In this document: piece after piece, positions 43,783-53,548 of the stretch
Layout of the letters: every line of letters begins with the position of its first letter
Position numbering within the stretch: the stretch's first letter is position 1
Assembly (NCBI RefSeq): GCF_004001045.1
Contig: NZ_BIMK01000028.1
Coordinates: 1-64,000 of the forward strand
Source: Paenibacillus chibensis
GTDB taxonomy: Bacteria; Bacillota; Bacilli; Paenibacillales; Paenibacillaceae
DNA length: 64,000 nucleotides
Direction: 5' to 3'
Notes under the pieces: model-generated
What the model saw: only the letters and a program-made list of their open reading frames with translations
What the model was told of the DNA's origin: nothing
Databases searched by the model: none
Program-made: the position numbers and the translations under genes

Positions 43783-46700
43783 TCAATCAATCAGATTGGT
43801 TTTAACCAACAGCTGATGCAGGGCAGCAGCGGCTGTTTCCCGGTTAACGGAAGCACTTGGATTAAAGACGTTACCGTCACCACCGAAAATTCCTTTGGAA
43901 GCCAGAGATTTTACGGCATCTTTTGCGTACGGCGCAACTTTGGCATCGTCATTATACGCGCTAAAGGACGGATTGGACGCCTTTACTTCTATGCCGGTCA
44001 ACTGAAGGGCTCTATTCAAAATGACGGCCATTTCTTGACGTGTAACGATATTGCTTGGCGCAAACTGGTCTTTGTTAATGCCTAAAATCAATCCTGCTTC
44101 ATAAGCGGCCGCCAAATCATTCGCATACCAGGCGGATGCATTCACGTCCGTGAAGCTGGAAGCTTTGCTAGACCGAAGTCCAAGCGAACGAGAAAGCAGG
44201 GCGGTGAATTCGGCCCGAGTCAGATTGCTCTTCGGCGAGAAGACGCCTTCGGCCGTTCCGTCAACGATCAACTTGTTAGCCAAGGCCGTAATATCGGATG
44301 CGGCAGGCGACGAAGCGATATCATTGAATTTCACCGTGCGGCTAACGACAGCGTATACCGAGAAACCCGGGCGGTTTACGGTTACGATCGTAGATCCGTC
44401 CTGTTGTTTTTTAACGACCGAAGAAATAGGGGTTACTTTTCCGTTTTCTTCGAACAAGACGCCAGCAGTATTCGGCTCAATGCTGCCTGGAACGGTAAAA
44501 GATCGCTTGATGAAGGTTTTATTCGAAACCTGAACCGGCGCTTGAGTGGTGCCCGATACCCAGAAGGCTTCAATAGAAACCGGAGAACCAATAACTTTAT
44601 CTCCCGGTTTTTGTCCTTCAAATGCAGGCTTTTGATCTTCAGCCTTTTTGATTACTAGATCGAAACCTGCATTAGCAGGAGCGTTTCCGAGTACGGAGAC
44701 GGGGACCGCGACGGCAGACCCACCTGCGCTAACCACGATCGTACTGCCGGATGGCAGGCTGCTTAATTGTTTGATTTGATCAGCAGTCAGCGTAACTTTC
44801 ACTTGATCAAGTTTCGTGCCGGGAACTTGGATGATAACAGCCGTAGCTGCATTTTCCGCCGACGAGATGGCGGCTTTCAAATCAGCATCGGTTACCGTTG
44901 CTGAGGTTACGCCGTTTTCAGTCGTTGTTTTGGGCGCTACGCTAACTTGTTTTTGTCCTTGCTCAACAACTGAATTTGCAGAACCACCGGTAGATGGCTG
45001 CGATGGTGTGGTCGGCGTAGTCGGACTAGTCGAGGATCCGCCGCCGGAATTTCCGGAGCCATCTGATCCGCCGCCTGTATTGCCACCGCCACTCGTTTCT
45101 TTCGATTCATCTACGCGGAATGAAGTTACGCCACTGTAAATGATTTTTGAACCATCGGGCCTTTTAGCTATCGATCCTGTTGCCGTAAATTGCACTGCTA
45201 CAACTTCGATTTTATAAATTCCATCTTTTAAGTAAGCGGTGGTAGGTTCCTCGTTTTCATCCAGAACCGGATTTCCGGCTGCGTCATATGGATGATAGGC
45301 ATTTGTGATTCCCTTTAGAGTATAGACTTGTGATTTGAAATATTCATTTGTCGTATCCGTAGATTGAACATCAAGGAATCCGATAGTCTCATCATCCAGG
45401 TTCACCAGGTCGATCTCATAGTAGTTGGTATCAGCGGCCGACAACTTAAAGGAAAGATCGGTAGAAGTCTTCGTTGTACGGTTAGGATAGACAACGGTAT
45501 TGGAAACGTTCATTTCCTGAATACCAAATCCGGTCGCAGGCTTCTCCTTGCCTACATTTACGACAAACGGAAGGTGCAATTCTGGTTGGTTTGCACTTCT
45601 TAGTGTGACTTGACCTTCATAGAAACTGTTCTCTTTAGCATTGGAACCAACTTTAAGGGACAATTCAAATGGTACGGTTTTTTTCCCTTGTGCCGTAATC
45701 TGGTTGGTGCTTAGAGTCGCTTCGATGTCAGAATGATCCCCGTGCCAATCAATGGTAGCCTCATAGGTAAGCTCAGCATTCCCTGTGTTTTTGAGTTGCA
45801 GGCTCTTAGTCTGCTTAAGTGCTCCTGGAGCAACCAGGCCAAAGCTCGTGGAAGAATTATAATTAATGACGTTTTTAGGATTGAAATTCTTATCCAAAAT
45901 TGTGATTGGTTCTACTGCTTCAAGCAATGCATTCGTATGGATCGCATTAATAACGTTTGTACGTCCGGCGCCTTGCTGGTATACGTCATAGTCAGGCAGG
46001 ATATCTGCCGTATTGGCGAGTGCTGCACGAACGTCAAACGGGTTCCAGTCCGGATGGGCTTCTTTGATCAGCAGCGCCAGTCCTGCAACATGCGGTGTAG
46101 CCATGCTGGTACCGCTAATTCGGCTATATGCTTTATCATAGGTTGCTTCTGGTTTATCTTTTCCATATGCAGGCCATGTTGAGAGAATGTTGACGCCTGG
46201 CGCTGTAACATCCGGTTTGATGCTCAGGTTGTCGTCCGAATCAGGTCCCCAAGAGGAAAAGTCGGCGAGTTCATCACCTGGGATAATTGTATGTGGAAAA
46301 TCAGAACTAAAATCAAACCGCAATTCCGTGTTCGGGTTCTCTTGGAGTGCTCTCGCCAAAGCACGTCCTTCCGTTCCCTTCATATCGAAAGTTGGAATGA
46401 AGTCAAAGTTGTCGCCTACAGTTACGTCGGCAAAACCGTCGCGGAGTGGGATACTTTCGCTAAGGTCCGCATCGGTACCTTTGTTGATACCATTGAAGAT
46501 GACGATTGCTTTAGCTCCATGCTTTTTGGCGTTAGAGATTTTATCGACAAAAGCGAGGGTTCCGCGCGAAGCGAAAGCAATTTTGCCCTCGACATTCTTG
46601 TTAGCATAATCTTTATCATCGCCAAGACCGACATATACCACTTCTTGTGGTTCTGTACCGACAATATCGGAGAAGTTTTCATGTGCCGTTTCCCAGCCCA

Positions 46701-47949
46701 TCATCTGAAGCTCTCCATAAGTGGAGTACGTTGCTGTAGTTACAGTTGGGTTATCGGCATCTACAAGGGTAGGGACCAAACTGCCTGTATAATGCTTGCT
46801 TTCGCTGGTAACAGCACCCACGGCAATGCTGAGCTGAGCCGTTGCCGGCGATCCCATGGTATAGTAGTTAGGTCCGGCATTTCCATTCGCAATGACGGCA
46901 ACGACACCAGACAGAACCGCATTGTTAATAGCGACGGCGTCAGGCGAATTTACGTCTTTCTCGGAATCGGAACCGAGGGAAAGGTTGATGACATCCATCC
47001 CATCCTTAACGGCGCGTTCAATACCATCAATTACTTGAGCCGATGATCCTGATGATTTGCTTGGGTCATCAAGGTTGCGTCCGAGCACTTTATAGGCGTA
47101 TAGCTCGGCTCCATATGCAACTCCCTTTTGAGCAATATCGGTATTTTTGTTGGCGTATTGCCCGATAATTGTTCCGGCTACATGCGTGCCGTGGTAGGTG
47201 CCCTCATAACCGGTATGAAACGGATCATCCTCTTTAGAAAGTGGAACTTCTTCATAAGGATCATTGTCGTTATAGAATGAGTCGTACCCGCCTTTGTATG
47301 CCGGAGCAATATCTGGGTGGGTATAGTCGACACCCGTATCGATGACACCAATTTTAAGTCCTTTTCCTGTATAACCTTCCGCCCAAGCATCGGTGGCCCC
47401 GATTTGTTTTAGAGGGTTGATGTCATATCTTTCTTCGGTACCTGTTGATGAGGCCTCGATCGGTAGAGCATACCAAGTACTATTCTCCTGGATAGATTTT
47501 ACGCCAGGAATCTTGGCAAGTTCAGGGATTTCGTTGGCGGGCACGCTGACTTCAAAACCATTCAATACCGTGTCGTATTGGTAGTTGACTTTCAGATCGA
47601 TGCCCTGGTCCGAAACTTCGTCGAGGAAGGACTCCTGTTGGCTTTGTACAGTCGATTCCGTTGCGGATTTGGCGAGAGAACTAATGCCTTGCTTCGCCGC
47701 ATATTTGCCAACGGCGGCAGGTTGGCCGCTAAGTTGGATGATAACCCGTACTTTCTTAGAAGAATTGGTATTGATTTGTGGTGACACATACGTGGGTTGC
47801 GACGCTTCAATGATGGATTGCAGTTCCTGATTGGAAATCTTAAAGCTCGAAGAAGGTGAGGCGAGAGTCATGCCTGGAACGGCACCGATAGTCATGCCTA
47901 GGGCAAGGGTGATGATCGGCAGTTTACGTGATAAAAGACCTTTCTTCAA
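43783..47949 (-). CDS. S8 serine peptidase with SLH anchor (Vpr-like)
   Basis: Secreted subtilase of 1388 residues. TTG 47949 follows GGAGGG with 6-base spacing; a longer frame to 48297 runs antisense through the response regulator and is rejected. In order: signal peptide (to about residue 29), inhibitor-I9 propeptide, catalytic domain with IGVIDTGVDYTHP (Asp), GTYHGTHVAGTI (His), a PA-type insert and SGTSMATPHVAG (Ser), Fn3-like beta domains, a Gly/Ser/Thr/Pro linker (near residues 955-1000), and three SLH repeats at the C-terminus that bind cell-wall polymers. Base composition is visibly more AT-rich than the flanking genes, suggesting separate acquisition. No clear promoter precedes it. 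Confidence 0.92.
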   Translation of the reverse strand: MKKGLLSRKLPIITLALGMTIGAVPGMTLASPSSSFKISNQELQSIIEASQPTYVSPQINTNSSKKVRVIIQLSGQPAAVGKYAAKQGISSLAKSATESTVQSQQESFLDEVSDQGIDLKVNYQYDTVLNGFEVSVPANEIPELAKIPGVKSIQENSTWYALPIEASSTGTEERYDINPLKQIGATDAWAEGYTGKGLKIGVIDTGVDYTHPDIAPAYKGGYDSFYNDNDPYEEVPLSKEDDPFHTGYEGTYHGTHVAGTIIGQYANKNTDIAQKGVAYGAELYAYKVLGRNLDDPSKSSGSSAQVIDGIERAVKDGMDVINLSLGSDSEKDVNSPDAVAINNAVLSGVVAVIANGNAGPNYYTMGSPATAQLSIAVGAVTSESKHYTGSLVPTLVDADNPTVTTATYSTYGELQMMGWETAHENFSDIVGTEPQEVVYVGLGDDKDYANKNVEGKIAFASRGTLAFVDKISNAKKHGAKAIVIFNGINKGTDADLSESIPLRDGFADVTVGDNFDFIPTFDMKGTEGRALARALQENPNTELRFDFSSDFPHTIIPGDELADFSSWGPDSDDNLSIKPDVTAPGVNILSTWPAYGKDKPEATYDKAYSRISGTSMATPHVAGLALLIKEAHPDWNPFDVRAALANTADILPDYDVYQQGAGRTNVINAIHTNALLEAVEPITILDKNFNPKNVINYNSSTSFGLVAPGALKQTKSLQLKNTGNAELTYEATIDWHGDHSDIEATLSTNQITAQGKKTVPFELSLKVGSNAKENSFYEGQVTLRSANQPELHLPFVVNVGKEKPATGFGIQEMNVSNTVVYPNRTTKTSTDLSFKLSAADTNYYEIDLVNLDDETIGFLDVQSTDTTNEYFKSQVYTLKGITNAYHPYDAAGNPVLDENEEPTTAYLKDGIYKIEVVAVQFTATGSIAKRPDGSKIIYSGVTSFRVDESKETSGGGNTGGGSDGSGNSGGGSSTSPTTPTTPSQPSTGGSANSVVEQGQKQVSVAPKTTTENGVTSATVTDADLKAAISSAENAATAVIIQVPGTKLDQVKVTLTADQIKQLSSLPSGSTIVVSAGGSAVAVPVSVLGNAPANAGFDLVIKKAEDQKPAFEGQKPGDKVIGSPVSIEAFWVSGTTQAPVQVSNKTFIKRSFTVPGSIEPNTAGVLFEENGKVTPISSVVKKQQDGSTIVTVNRPGFSVYAVVSRTVKFNDIASSPAASDITALANKLIVDGTAEGVFSPKSNLTRAEFTALLSRSLGLRSSKASSFTDVNASAWYANDLAAAYEAGLILGINKDQFAPSNIVTRQEMAVILNRALQLTGIEVKASNPSFSAYNDDAKVAPYAKDAVKSLASKGIFGGDGNVFNPSASVNRETAAAALHQLLVKTNLID

Positions 47950-47959
47950 ACAAATCCCT

Positions 47960-47990
47960 CCATTGATATATAATGAAGCACCATTGATAT
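47960..47990. repeat. 10-base direct repeat at the protease/response-regulator junction
   Basis: CCATTGATAT at 47960-47969 and again at 47981-47990, 11 bases between copies. The response-regulator frame opens inside the region (after TGA 47974-47976), and the protease ribosome binding site begins just left of it. Confidence 0.6.
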
Positions 47991-49479
47991 TGTCGTCTCG
48001 GATATCCGGATGCCCGGGATGGACGGGCTGCAGCTGATGGAGCAGATCCAGCAGGAGTGGCCGCATATCCGCTGCATGCTTCTGACGGGCTACTCCGATT
48101 TCGAATATGCCAAGAAGGCGCTGCGGCTGCAAGCCTTTGATTATATTTTGAAGCCGGTCAACGATGAGGAGTTCATCCTGAGCTTGAGCCATGCCGTGGA
48201 ATCCCTCAAGGATGAATGGGAGGCCGCGGAGAAATATGACCGGCTGCTGTACGCGATGAAATCGGATTCCGGCGTGCTGAAAACGAGCCTCATGCATGAT
48301 CTGGTGCTGGGCCGCACCTGGTCACCGAAGGCCGTGATGGAGAAGCTCCAGCAATACGACATCCCCATTGCGGCGGATGAATCGGCAGTCATGATATTGG
48401 TCCAGCTTGGCAGGCAGTTTTCGCACTTTGACCATCCTTCCTTGATGCTGATGGAATATGCCGTGGGGAATATCGCGGAGGAGATTTTTTCGGAGGTGAT
48501 GCATATTTGGCACTGCAAAGCCCCGCATGACTGCCTGCTGATTGTGGCTTCGCTGAAGCCGGCGTACCGTGACAGCATCGGGCTGCAGCCGGATTTCGAG
48601 CAGCTTCGCAGACGCAAGCTGCATGAGCTCGCAGAGGATTTCCGTACTCAGGTAGGACGTTATTTAAAAGGGGATTTGGCGCTGGTCATTACCGACTGGT
48701 TTCCGTTTCCAGCGAACATGGCGCATGCGTACCGCTCGGGCCTCAGCAGCTTCATGATGTCCGGCGGTGAAGAGGCCGGCACGATTCTCTATCTGGAGGA
48801 TACGCAGCAGGCTTGCGGCACGCCGATGAAATCGTTCGAGACCCTCTACAAGCCGCCCACGCTGATTCATTTGCTTGAATCGAAGCAATGGGAAGCTGCC
48901 CGGCAGAAGGTGAACGAGGTGTTTGCGGATTTGGAGAACGCCCGCTATTCGCGCGAGCATCTGTATGAGGTATATCTCCTGATGACCAATGCCTTCATGT
49001 ATATTGCGCATAAACAGGGACAGTTTGCTTACCAGATTGACCAATCGGGCTTTGACTTGCTGCATGATCAAGGAATGATCCTGTCGCCGGACAAGCTGAG
49101 GAGCTGGGCCTGCGGCATGCTGGACAAGATACAATCCGAGCTGTCCGCAAGCGAGCATTACACCCGGGGGTATATCATTCATCAGGTGCAGGAACTGGTG
49201 TCCGGGGATCTGGGGCAGGATACGTCGGTGAAGACGATCGCGGACAAGGTCTATCTCCATCCGGTTTACCTGTCCAAAATTTATAAGGCCGAGACCGGCG
49301 AGAGCCTGGGAGATTACATCATCCGCATGCGAATGGAGCGGGCGCTGTATCTGTTGAAAAAAACGAATAAAAAAATATACGAAATCACCGCTGAGCTCGG
49401 CTACCAGAATCCGCAGTATTTCAGCAAAATGTTCAAAAAGCATTACGGGTTAAATCCCAATGAATTCAGGGATCAGTAA
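47977..49479 (+). pseudogene. YesN-type AraC response regulator, N-terminally truncated
   Basis: The frame opens after TGA 47974-47976 directly into STIDIVVSDIRMPGMDGLQL, the middle of a receiver domain including the phosphoacceptor Asp. About 40 residues with the acidic pocket (DDE) are missing. The rest is complete: receiver end (TGYSDFEYAKKAL), a middle domain and two AraC helix-turn-helices (SVKTIADKVYLHPVYLSKIYKAE..., ITAELGYQNPQYFSKMFKKH). The first ATG (48010) has no ribosome binding site. The partner YesM-type kinase gene that normally lies upstream is also absent; the S8 protease gene occupies that place. Probably inactive as a phospho-switch. Confidence 0.82.
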
Positions 49480-49546
49480 CAGGTTGCAAAAGGTGCAGAA
49501 ATCTTCGGAGAATGACATAGGCCGCTTGGCCGGGCGCTCCTATAAT
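49478..49546 (+). promoter_or_regulatory. Candidate activator-dependent promoter of the lplA-like gene
   Basis: TATAAT at 49541-49546 with no recognisable -35 box. AACAGGTTGCAA starts at 49478, so its last base is 52 bases before the -10. The promoter at 51402-51470 has the same element at the same distance and further ungapped matches between. Confidence 0.6.
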
Positions 49547-49583
49547 GAAAACTGTAGCAAGATGAGAAATAAGGGGGAGCGAT

Positions 49584-51281
49584 ATGAAGACTTATTCGAA
49601 GAAAGCGTGGACGTTTGTGTGCAGCCTGATGCTGGTCAGCACGCTGTTTGCCGGATGTTCAGGTTCCAAGGGGGAGACAACCCAAACTGCTGATACGGGA
49701 GCGAAGCCGCAAGCCGAAGCTCAAGTTGAAAACGCTTATAAAGACAAATATGATCCTCCCGTTACGATCACGACCGTCTGGGGCGTGGACCCGGAGCTGA
49801 AATTCAAGAACGGGGAAACCATCGAAAATAACGTGGCGACGAAGTGGGCCAAGGATACGCTCGGCATCGACATCCAATCGTTATGGTCGGTCACCGATAC
49901 CAACAATGCGTTTGCGACCAAGCTCCGGCTCGCGATGTCCTCCGGCCAGCAGATGCCGGATGTCGTGACGATCGGGGATGCGCAGCTGGCGCAGGATTTG
50001 ATCGATTCGGGCATGTTCCAGGATGCGGGCGAATTATTTGATAAATATGCGTCGGATACGTGGAAGCAGGCCATGGAGCAGGATCCGAACGTATGGAATC
50101 CTTACATCCGCGACGGCAAGAGAATGGGTATTCCGGTTCTGGACTACGCCTACAACCACGACTATCTGCTCTGGATCCGCCAGGACTGGCTGGATAAGCT
50201 CGGACTCTCCGCTCCGACAACGATCGATGAGCTGGAGAAGGTGATGGATGCCTTCAAAAACAACAATCCCGACGGCCTGAAGCCGGATGAAGTGATCCCG
50301 CTCAGCATCGGCTTCAAAACGACGATGAATACCTGGATGGGCGACCCTTCCTGGGTGTTTGGAGCGTACGGAACGATTCCGCAGCAGTGGAACAAGGGAG
50401 CGGACGGCAAGCTGGAGTATGGCTCGATTAACCCGGCCATGAAGCAGGGGCTGCAGAAGCTGAGCGAATGGTTCAGCAAAGGCTACATTCCGAAGGAAGC
50501 GGCGCTCTGGGACGAGAATAAAACAGCAGAGCCTGCGGTTGCGGGGAAAGCCGGAATTCTGCCGGGTCCGTATTGGATGAGCGGCTGGCCGCTGGCGGAT
50601 ACGGTCAAAAACGTGAAGTCGGCCGTATGGAAGCCGATCGCGCTGCCGGCAGGTCCGGACGGCAAAGCGGGACGCCACGGGACGCTGTTTACGAACGGCG
50701 TGACGCTGATCAACAAAAACATGAAGCATCCGGAAGCGGTATTCACCTATCAGAACTATATGTTCGAAAATCTGGCCAACTCCCAGCCTGGCGGCGTATT
50801 TGATAACGGACTGTTCAAAGGATACGACTACGATATGGATGCAAGCGGCAAGGCCCTTCGCTATGAGGATATCCCGGGGGGCTATGTGAACAGCCTGCGC
50901 TACTTGCTTGTCAGAGACGGAGCCCGGATACCGGATGCGCAGATGAAGGCGCTGCTGAACCTGGCCGACGGCAAGGAAGCCACGACACGTCTGGAGAAGG
51001 AAGTGAAGCTGAACTACGGCCTCGAGACGCCGGAAGCGGCGAAAGTGCTGATGGGACAGGAAGGCATTGCTTATCCGAACATGTACACGGGGCCAACGAC
51101 CTCCACGATGAAGACCAAAATGGATTACCTAAACAAAATCGAGAACCAGACCTTTAACGAGATCATTTACGGCAAGCAGGGGCTGGACAGCTTCGATAAA
51201 TTCGTCGAGACCTGGAAGGGATCGGGCGGGGAACAAATTACAAACGAGGTCAATGACTGGTATTCCAAGCTAAGTAAATAG
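49584..51281 (+). CDS. Substrate-binding lipoprotein of an LplABC-type ABC importer
   Basis: 565-residue family 1 solute-binding protein of the LplA/YtcQ group, which binds oligosaccharides. Lipobox STLFAGC (Cys near residue 25), then a short linker. The length is typical of LplA proteins and longer than MalE types. ATG follows AAGGGGGAG. It sits downstream of the truncated YesN-type regulator and upstream of two permeases and a beta-galactosidase, so a galactose-containing oligosaccharide is a plausible cargo. Confidence 0.92.
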   Translation: MKTYSKKAWTFVCSLMLVSTLFAGCSGSKGETTQTADTGAKPQAEAQVENAYKDKYDPPVTITTVWGVDPELKFKNGETIENNVATKWAKDTLGIDIQSLWSVTDTNNAFATKLRLAMSSGQQMPDVVTIGDAQLAQDLIDSGMFQDAGELFDKYASDTWKQAMEQDPNVWNPYIRDGKRMGIPVLDYAYNHDYLLWIRQDWLDKLGLSAPTTIDELEKVMDAFKNNNPDGLKPDEVIPLSIGFKTTMNTWMGDPSWVFGAYGTIPQQWNKGADGKLEYGSINPAMKQGLQKLSEWFSKGYIPKEAALWDENKTAEPAVAGKAGILPGPYWMSGWPLADTVKNVKSAVWKPIALPAGPDGKAGRHGTLFTNGVTLINKNMKHPEAVFTYQNYMFENLANSQPGGVFDNGLFKGYDYDMDASGKALRYEDIPGGYVNSLRYLLVRDGARIPDAQMKALLNLADGKEATTRLEKEVKLNYGLETPEAAKVLMGQEGIAYPNMYTGPTTSTMKTKMDYLNKIENQTFNEIIYGKQGLDSFDKFVETWKGSGGEQITNEVNDWYSKLSK

Positions 51282-51293
51282 CGATGAGAAGAG

Positions 51294-51337
51294 GGATGTC
51301 CCCGGCTGCCGATCCGGCAGGGGACGTCCTTTTTTTG
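51294..51337 (+). terminator. Terminator after the lplA-like gene
   Basis: GGATGTCCCC...TGCC / GGCA..GGGGACGTCC stem with seven T. The permease genes beyond it have their own candidate promoter. Confidence 0.9.
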
Positions 51338-51401
51338 TATAACAATCGAAGCCTGTCCATCCCGCTATCATAAGAAAACAAACTTCTACATGCTTTTTTT
51401 T

Positions 51402-51470
51402 AACTGGTTGCAATTATGCCATTTATGTTGGTTTTATGAGCTACTGCGGCTTTTACGGCGTTGCTATAAT
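51402..51470 (+). promoter_or_regulatory. Candidate activator-dependent promoter of the permease-GH42 genes
   Basis: TATAAT at 51465-51470, weak -35 region (TACTGC). AACTGGTTGCAA starts at 51402, the same distance from -10 as in the promoter at 49478. Confidence 0.6.
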
Positions 51471-51516
51471 GACGGTACAAACGGGAAAAGATGCCCATTC
51501 ATAGGGGGAGACGACA

Positions 51517-52410
51517 ATGAATATCAAGAAAACCTGGCCGCTGCATGTGATGGTGCTGCCCTCGCTGCTGCTGCTCATTCTGTTCAGTTACGTGCCGATG
51601 GCGGGGATCGTCATGGCATTTCAAAATTTCAAGCCTTGGCTTGGCTTTACGCACTCTGAATGGGTAGGGCTGGACAATTTCCACACCTTGTTCGCAAGAC
51701 AGGACAGTATGGAGGTGATTTGGAACACGCTGATCATCTCCGCGTTGAAAATCGTGCTGAACCTCGCAGCTCCATTTACCTTTGCGCTGCTGCTGAATGA
51801 AGTTCGAAAGGCCTTCTTCAAACGGTTTGTCCAAACGCTCGTGTATCTTCCGCATTTTCTTTCATGGGTCATTCTTGGCGGGATTTTGCTGGATGTGCTC
51901 TCCACGGACGGCGGCTTCGTTAACCGGATCCTCAGCTCCTGGTTCGGGATCAGCCCGATCTTTTTCCTCGGAGACAACGACTGGTTCCGCTTTACCGTCA
52001 TCCTCTCGGATGTTTGGAAGGATTTCGGATTCGGGACGATTGTTTTTCTGGCGGCCCTCTCGAACGTGAATCCATCGCTGTATGAAGCAGCGGAGGTGGA
52101 CGGGGCATCACGCTGGAAGCAGACCCTGCACATCACCATTCCTTCCATGCTGCCGATCGCGGTCGTTGTCGGGACGCTGGCTCTCGGGAATATTTTGAAT
52201 GCCGGCTTTGATCAAATCTTCAACCTGTACAATCCGCTCGTTTACCAAAAAGGCGATATTATCGATACCTTCGTGTATCGTACGGCGATCCTGAACGGTG
52301 AAATGGGACTTGGAACCGCGATCGGGCTGTTCAAATCCGTTATCTCGATGATCCTGATTTTTATTTCGTATCGAATGGCCTATAAGCTGGCAAACTACCG
52401 GATTTTCTAA
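51517..52410 (+). CDS. ABC transporter permease, LplB type
   Basis: 297-residue membrane subunit, six helices, EAA loop YEAAEVDGASRWKQTLHITIP near residues 189-209. ATG follows AGGGGGAG. Partner of the lipoprotein at 49584 and the permease at 52490. As usual for this group no ATPase gene is present. Confidence 0.93.
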   Translation: MNIKKTWPLHVMVLPSLLLLILFSYVPMAGIVMAFQNFKPWLGFTHSEWVGLDNFHTLFARQDSMEVIWNTLIISALKIVLNLAAPFTFALLLNEVRKAFFKRFVQTLVYLPHFLSWVILGGILLDVLSTDGGFVNRILSSWFGISPIFFLGDNDWFRFTVILSDVWKDFGFGTIVFLAALSNVNPSLYEAAEVDGASRWKQTLHITIPSMLPIAVVVGTLALGNILNAGFDQIFNLYNPLVYQKGDIIDTFVYRTAILNGEMGLGTAIGLFKSVISMILIFISYRMAYKLANYRIF

Positions 52411-52489
52411 GAGAACATCCAGTAAAGCAGCATTCCTTATCAAGCAACCGTTGATCGCGATTTTTCGTCTTAGAGGGAGGACATGAACG

Positions 52490-53368
52490 ATGTATCATAA
52501 AACCGCTTCATACCGTATTTTCACCGTCGCCAATACGCTGGTGCTGCTCTGCCTATCGCTGCTGTGCGTGGTGCCGCTGCTGCATGTGCTGGCCGTTTCG
52601 TTCAGCGCCAAATCCGCGGCGGATGCCAATCTGGTCGGACTGTGGCCCGTGCACTTTTCGCTGGAAGCGTACAAAAAAACGGTCGACAACCCGGTATTCC
52701 TGCATTCCATCTGGGTTTCCGTGAAAAGAACCGTAATCGGCACGGCGCTGACGCTGCTGCTCGCATTTCTGGCGGCCTATCCGCTGTCAAAGGAAACGAG
52801 CGTCTTCAAGGCGAGAAACGTTTACTCCTGGCTGTTCGTGTTCACGATGATTTTCAGCGGGGGCCTGGTTCCTTTTTATATCGTGATTCAAAACCTTCAT
52901 CTCATTAATTCCTTTTGGGTGCTGGTGCTGCCGGGAGCGGTGAACGTGTATTTGACGATTCTGCTGCTCAACTTCTTCCGCGGGATTCCGAAGGATCTGG
53001 AGGAAGCGGCATTCATCGACGGGGCGGGGCATTTTCGCACGCTGTTCTCGATTTTCTTGCCGGTATCCCTGCCGGCGATCGCCACGCTGGCCTTGTTCAG
53101 CGTCGTGTTTCACTGGAATTCCTGGTTTGACGGACTGTTGTACCTGAACAATTCCAGCTCCTTTCCGCTGGCGACGTTCCTGCAGACCGTCATCGTCCAG
53201 AAGGACATGAGCTCTATGAGCATCGATCCGAAGGAAGCGGCGCTGCTGTCGCAAAAAACGGTGAATGCCGCCCAGATTTTCATCGGCGCGCTGCCCGTGC
53301 TGCTGGCTTACCCTTTTCTGCAAAAATATTTCGTCAAAGGCCTGGTGATGGGTTCGGTGAAGGAATAA
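52490..53368 (+). CDS. ABC transporter permease, YtcP/LplC type
   Basis: 292-residue membrane subunit with six helices, EAA loop EEAAFIDGAGHFRTLFSIFLP near residues 166-186 and the characteristic C-terminal LVMGSVKE. ATG follows GAGGGAGGAC. Second permease of the importer; the beta-galactosidase gene follows after 180 bases. Confidence 0.93.
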   Translation: MYHKTASYRIFTVANTLVLLCLSLLCVVPLLHVLAVSFSAKSAADANLVGLWPVHFSLEAYKKTVDNPVFLHSIWVSVKRTVIGTALTLLLAFLAAYPLSKETSVFKARNVYSWLFVFTMIFSGGLVPFYIVIQNLHLINSFWVLVLPGAVNVYLTILLLNFFRGIPKDLEEAAFIDGAGHFRTLFSIFLPVSLPAIATLALFSVVFHWNSWFDGLLYLNNSSSFPLATFLQTVIVQKDMSSMSIDPKEAALLSQKTVNAAQIFIGALPVLLAYPFLQKYFVKGLVMGSVKE

Positions 53369-53548
53369 GCAGAGCTGGGGAGGCTGCGATGATTCTGGGT
53401 CAGGGAACAGTCATCACCGTTTGCATGAATAATACCATGTTGAATCTGAAAGGATTTCCATACGTGGCGTAGAAGTTACGATGAGTTGAAGAGTGAACGA
53501 AAAAATGACGCCTTTATCAATCATAAACGGCAGAAAGAGGGATACTCC

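Noticed and set aside
47950-48297. N-terminal extension of the S8 protease frame by about 115 codons
   Set aside because: It runs antisense through the response-regulator receiver domain; TTG 47949 has a good ribosome binding site and is followed by a signal peptide.
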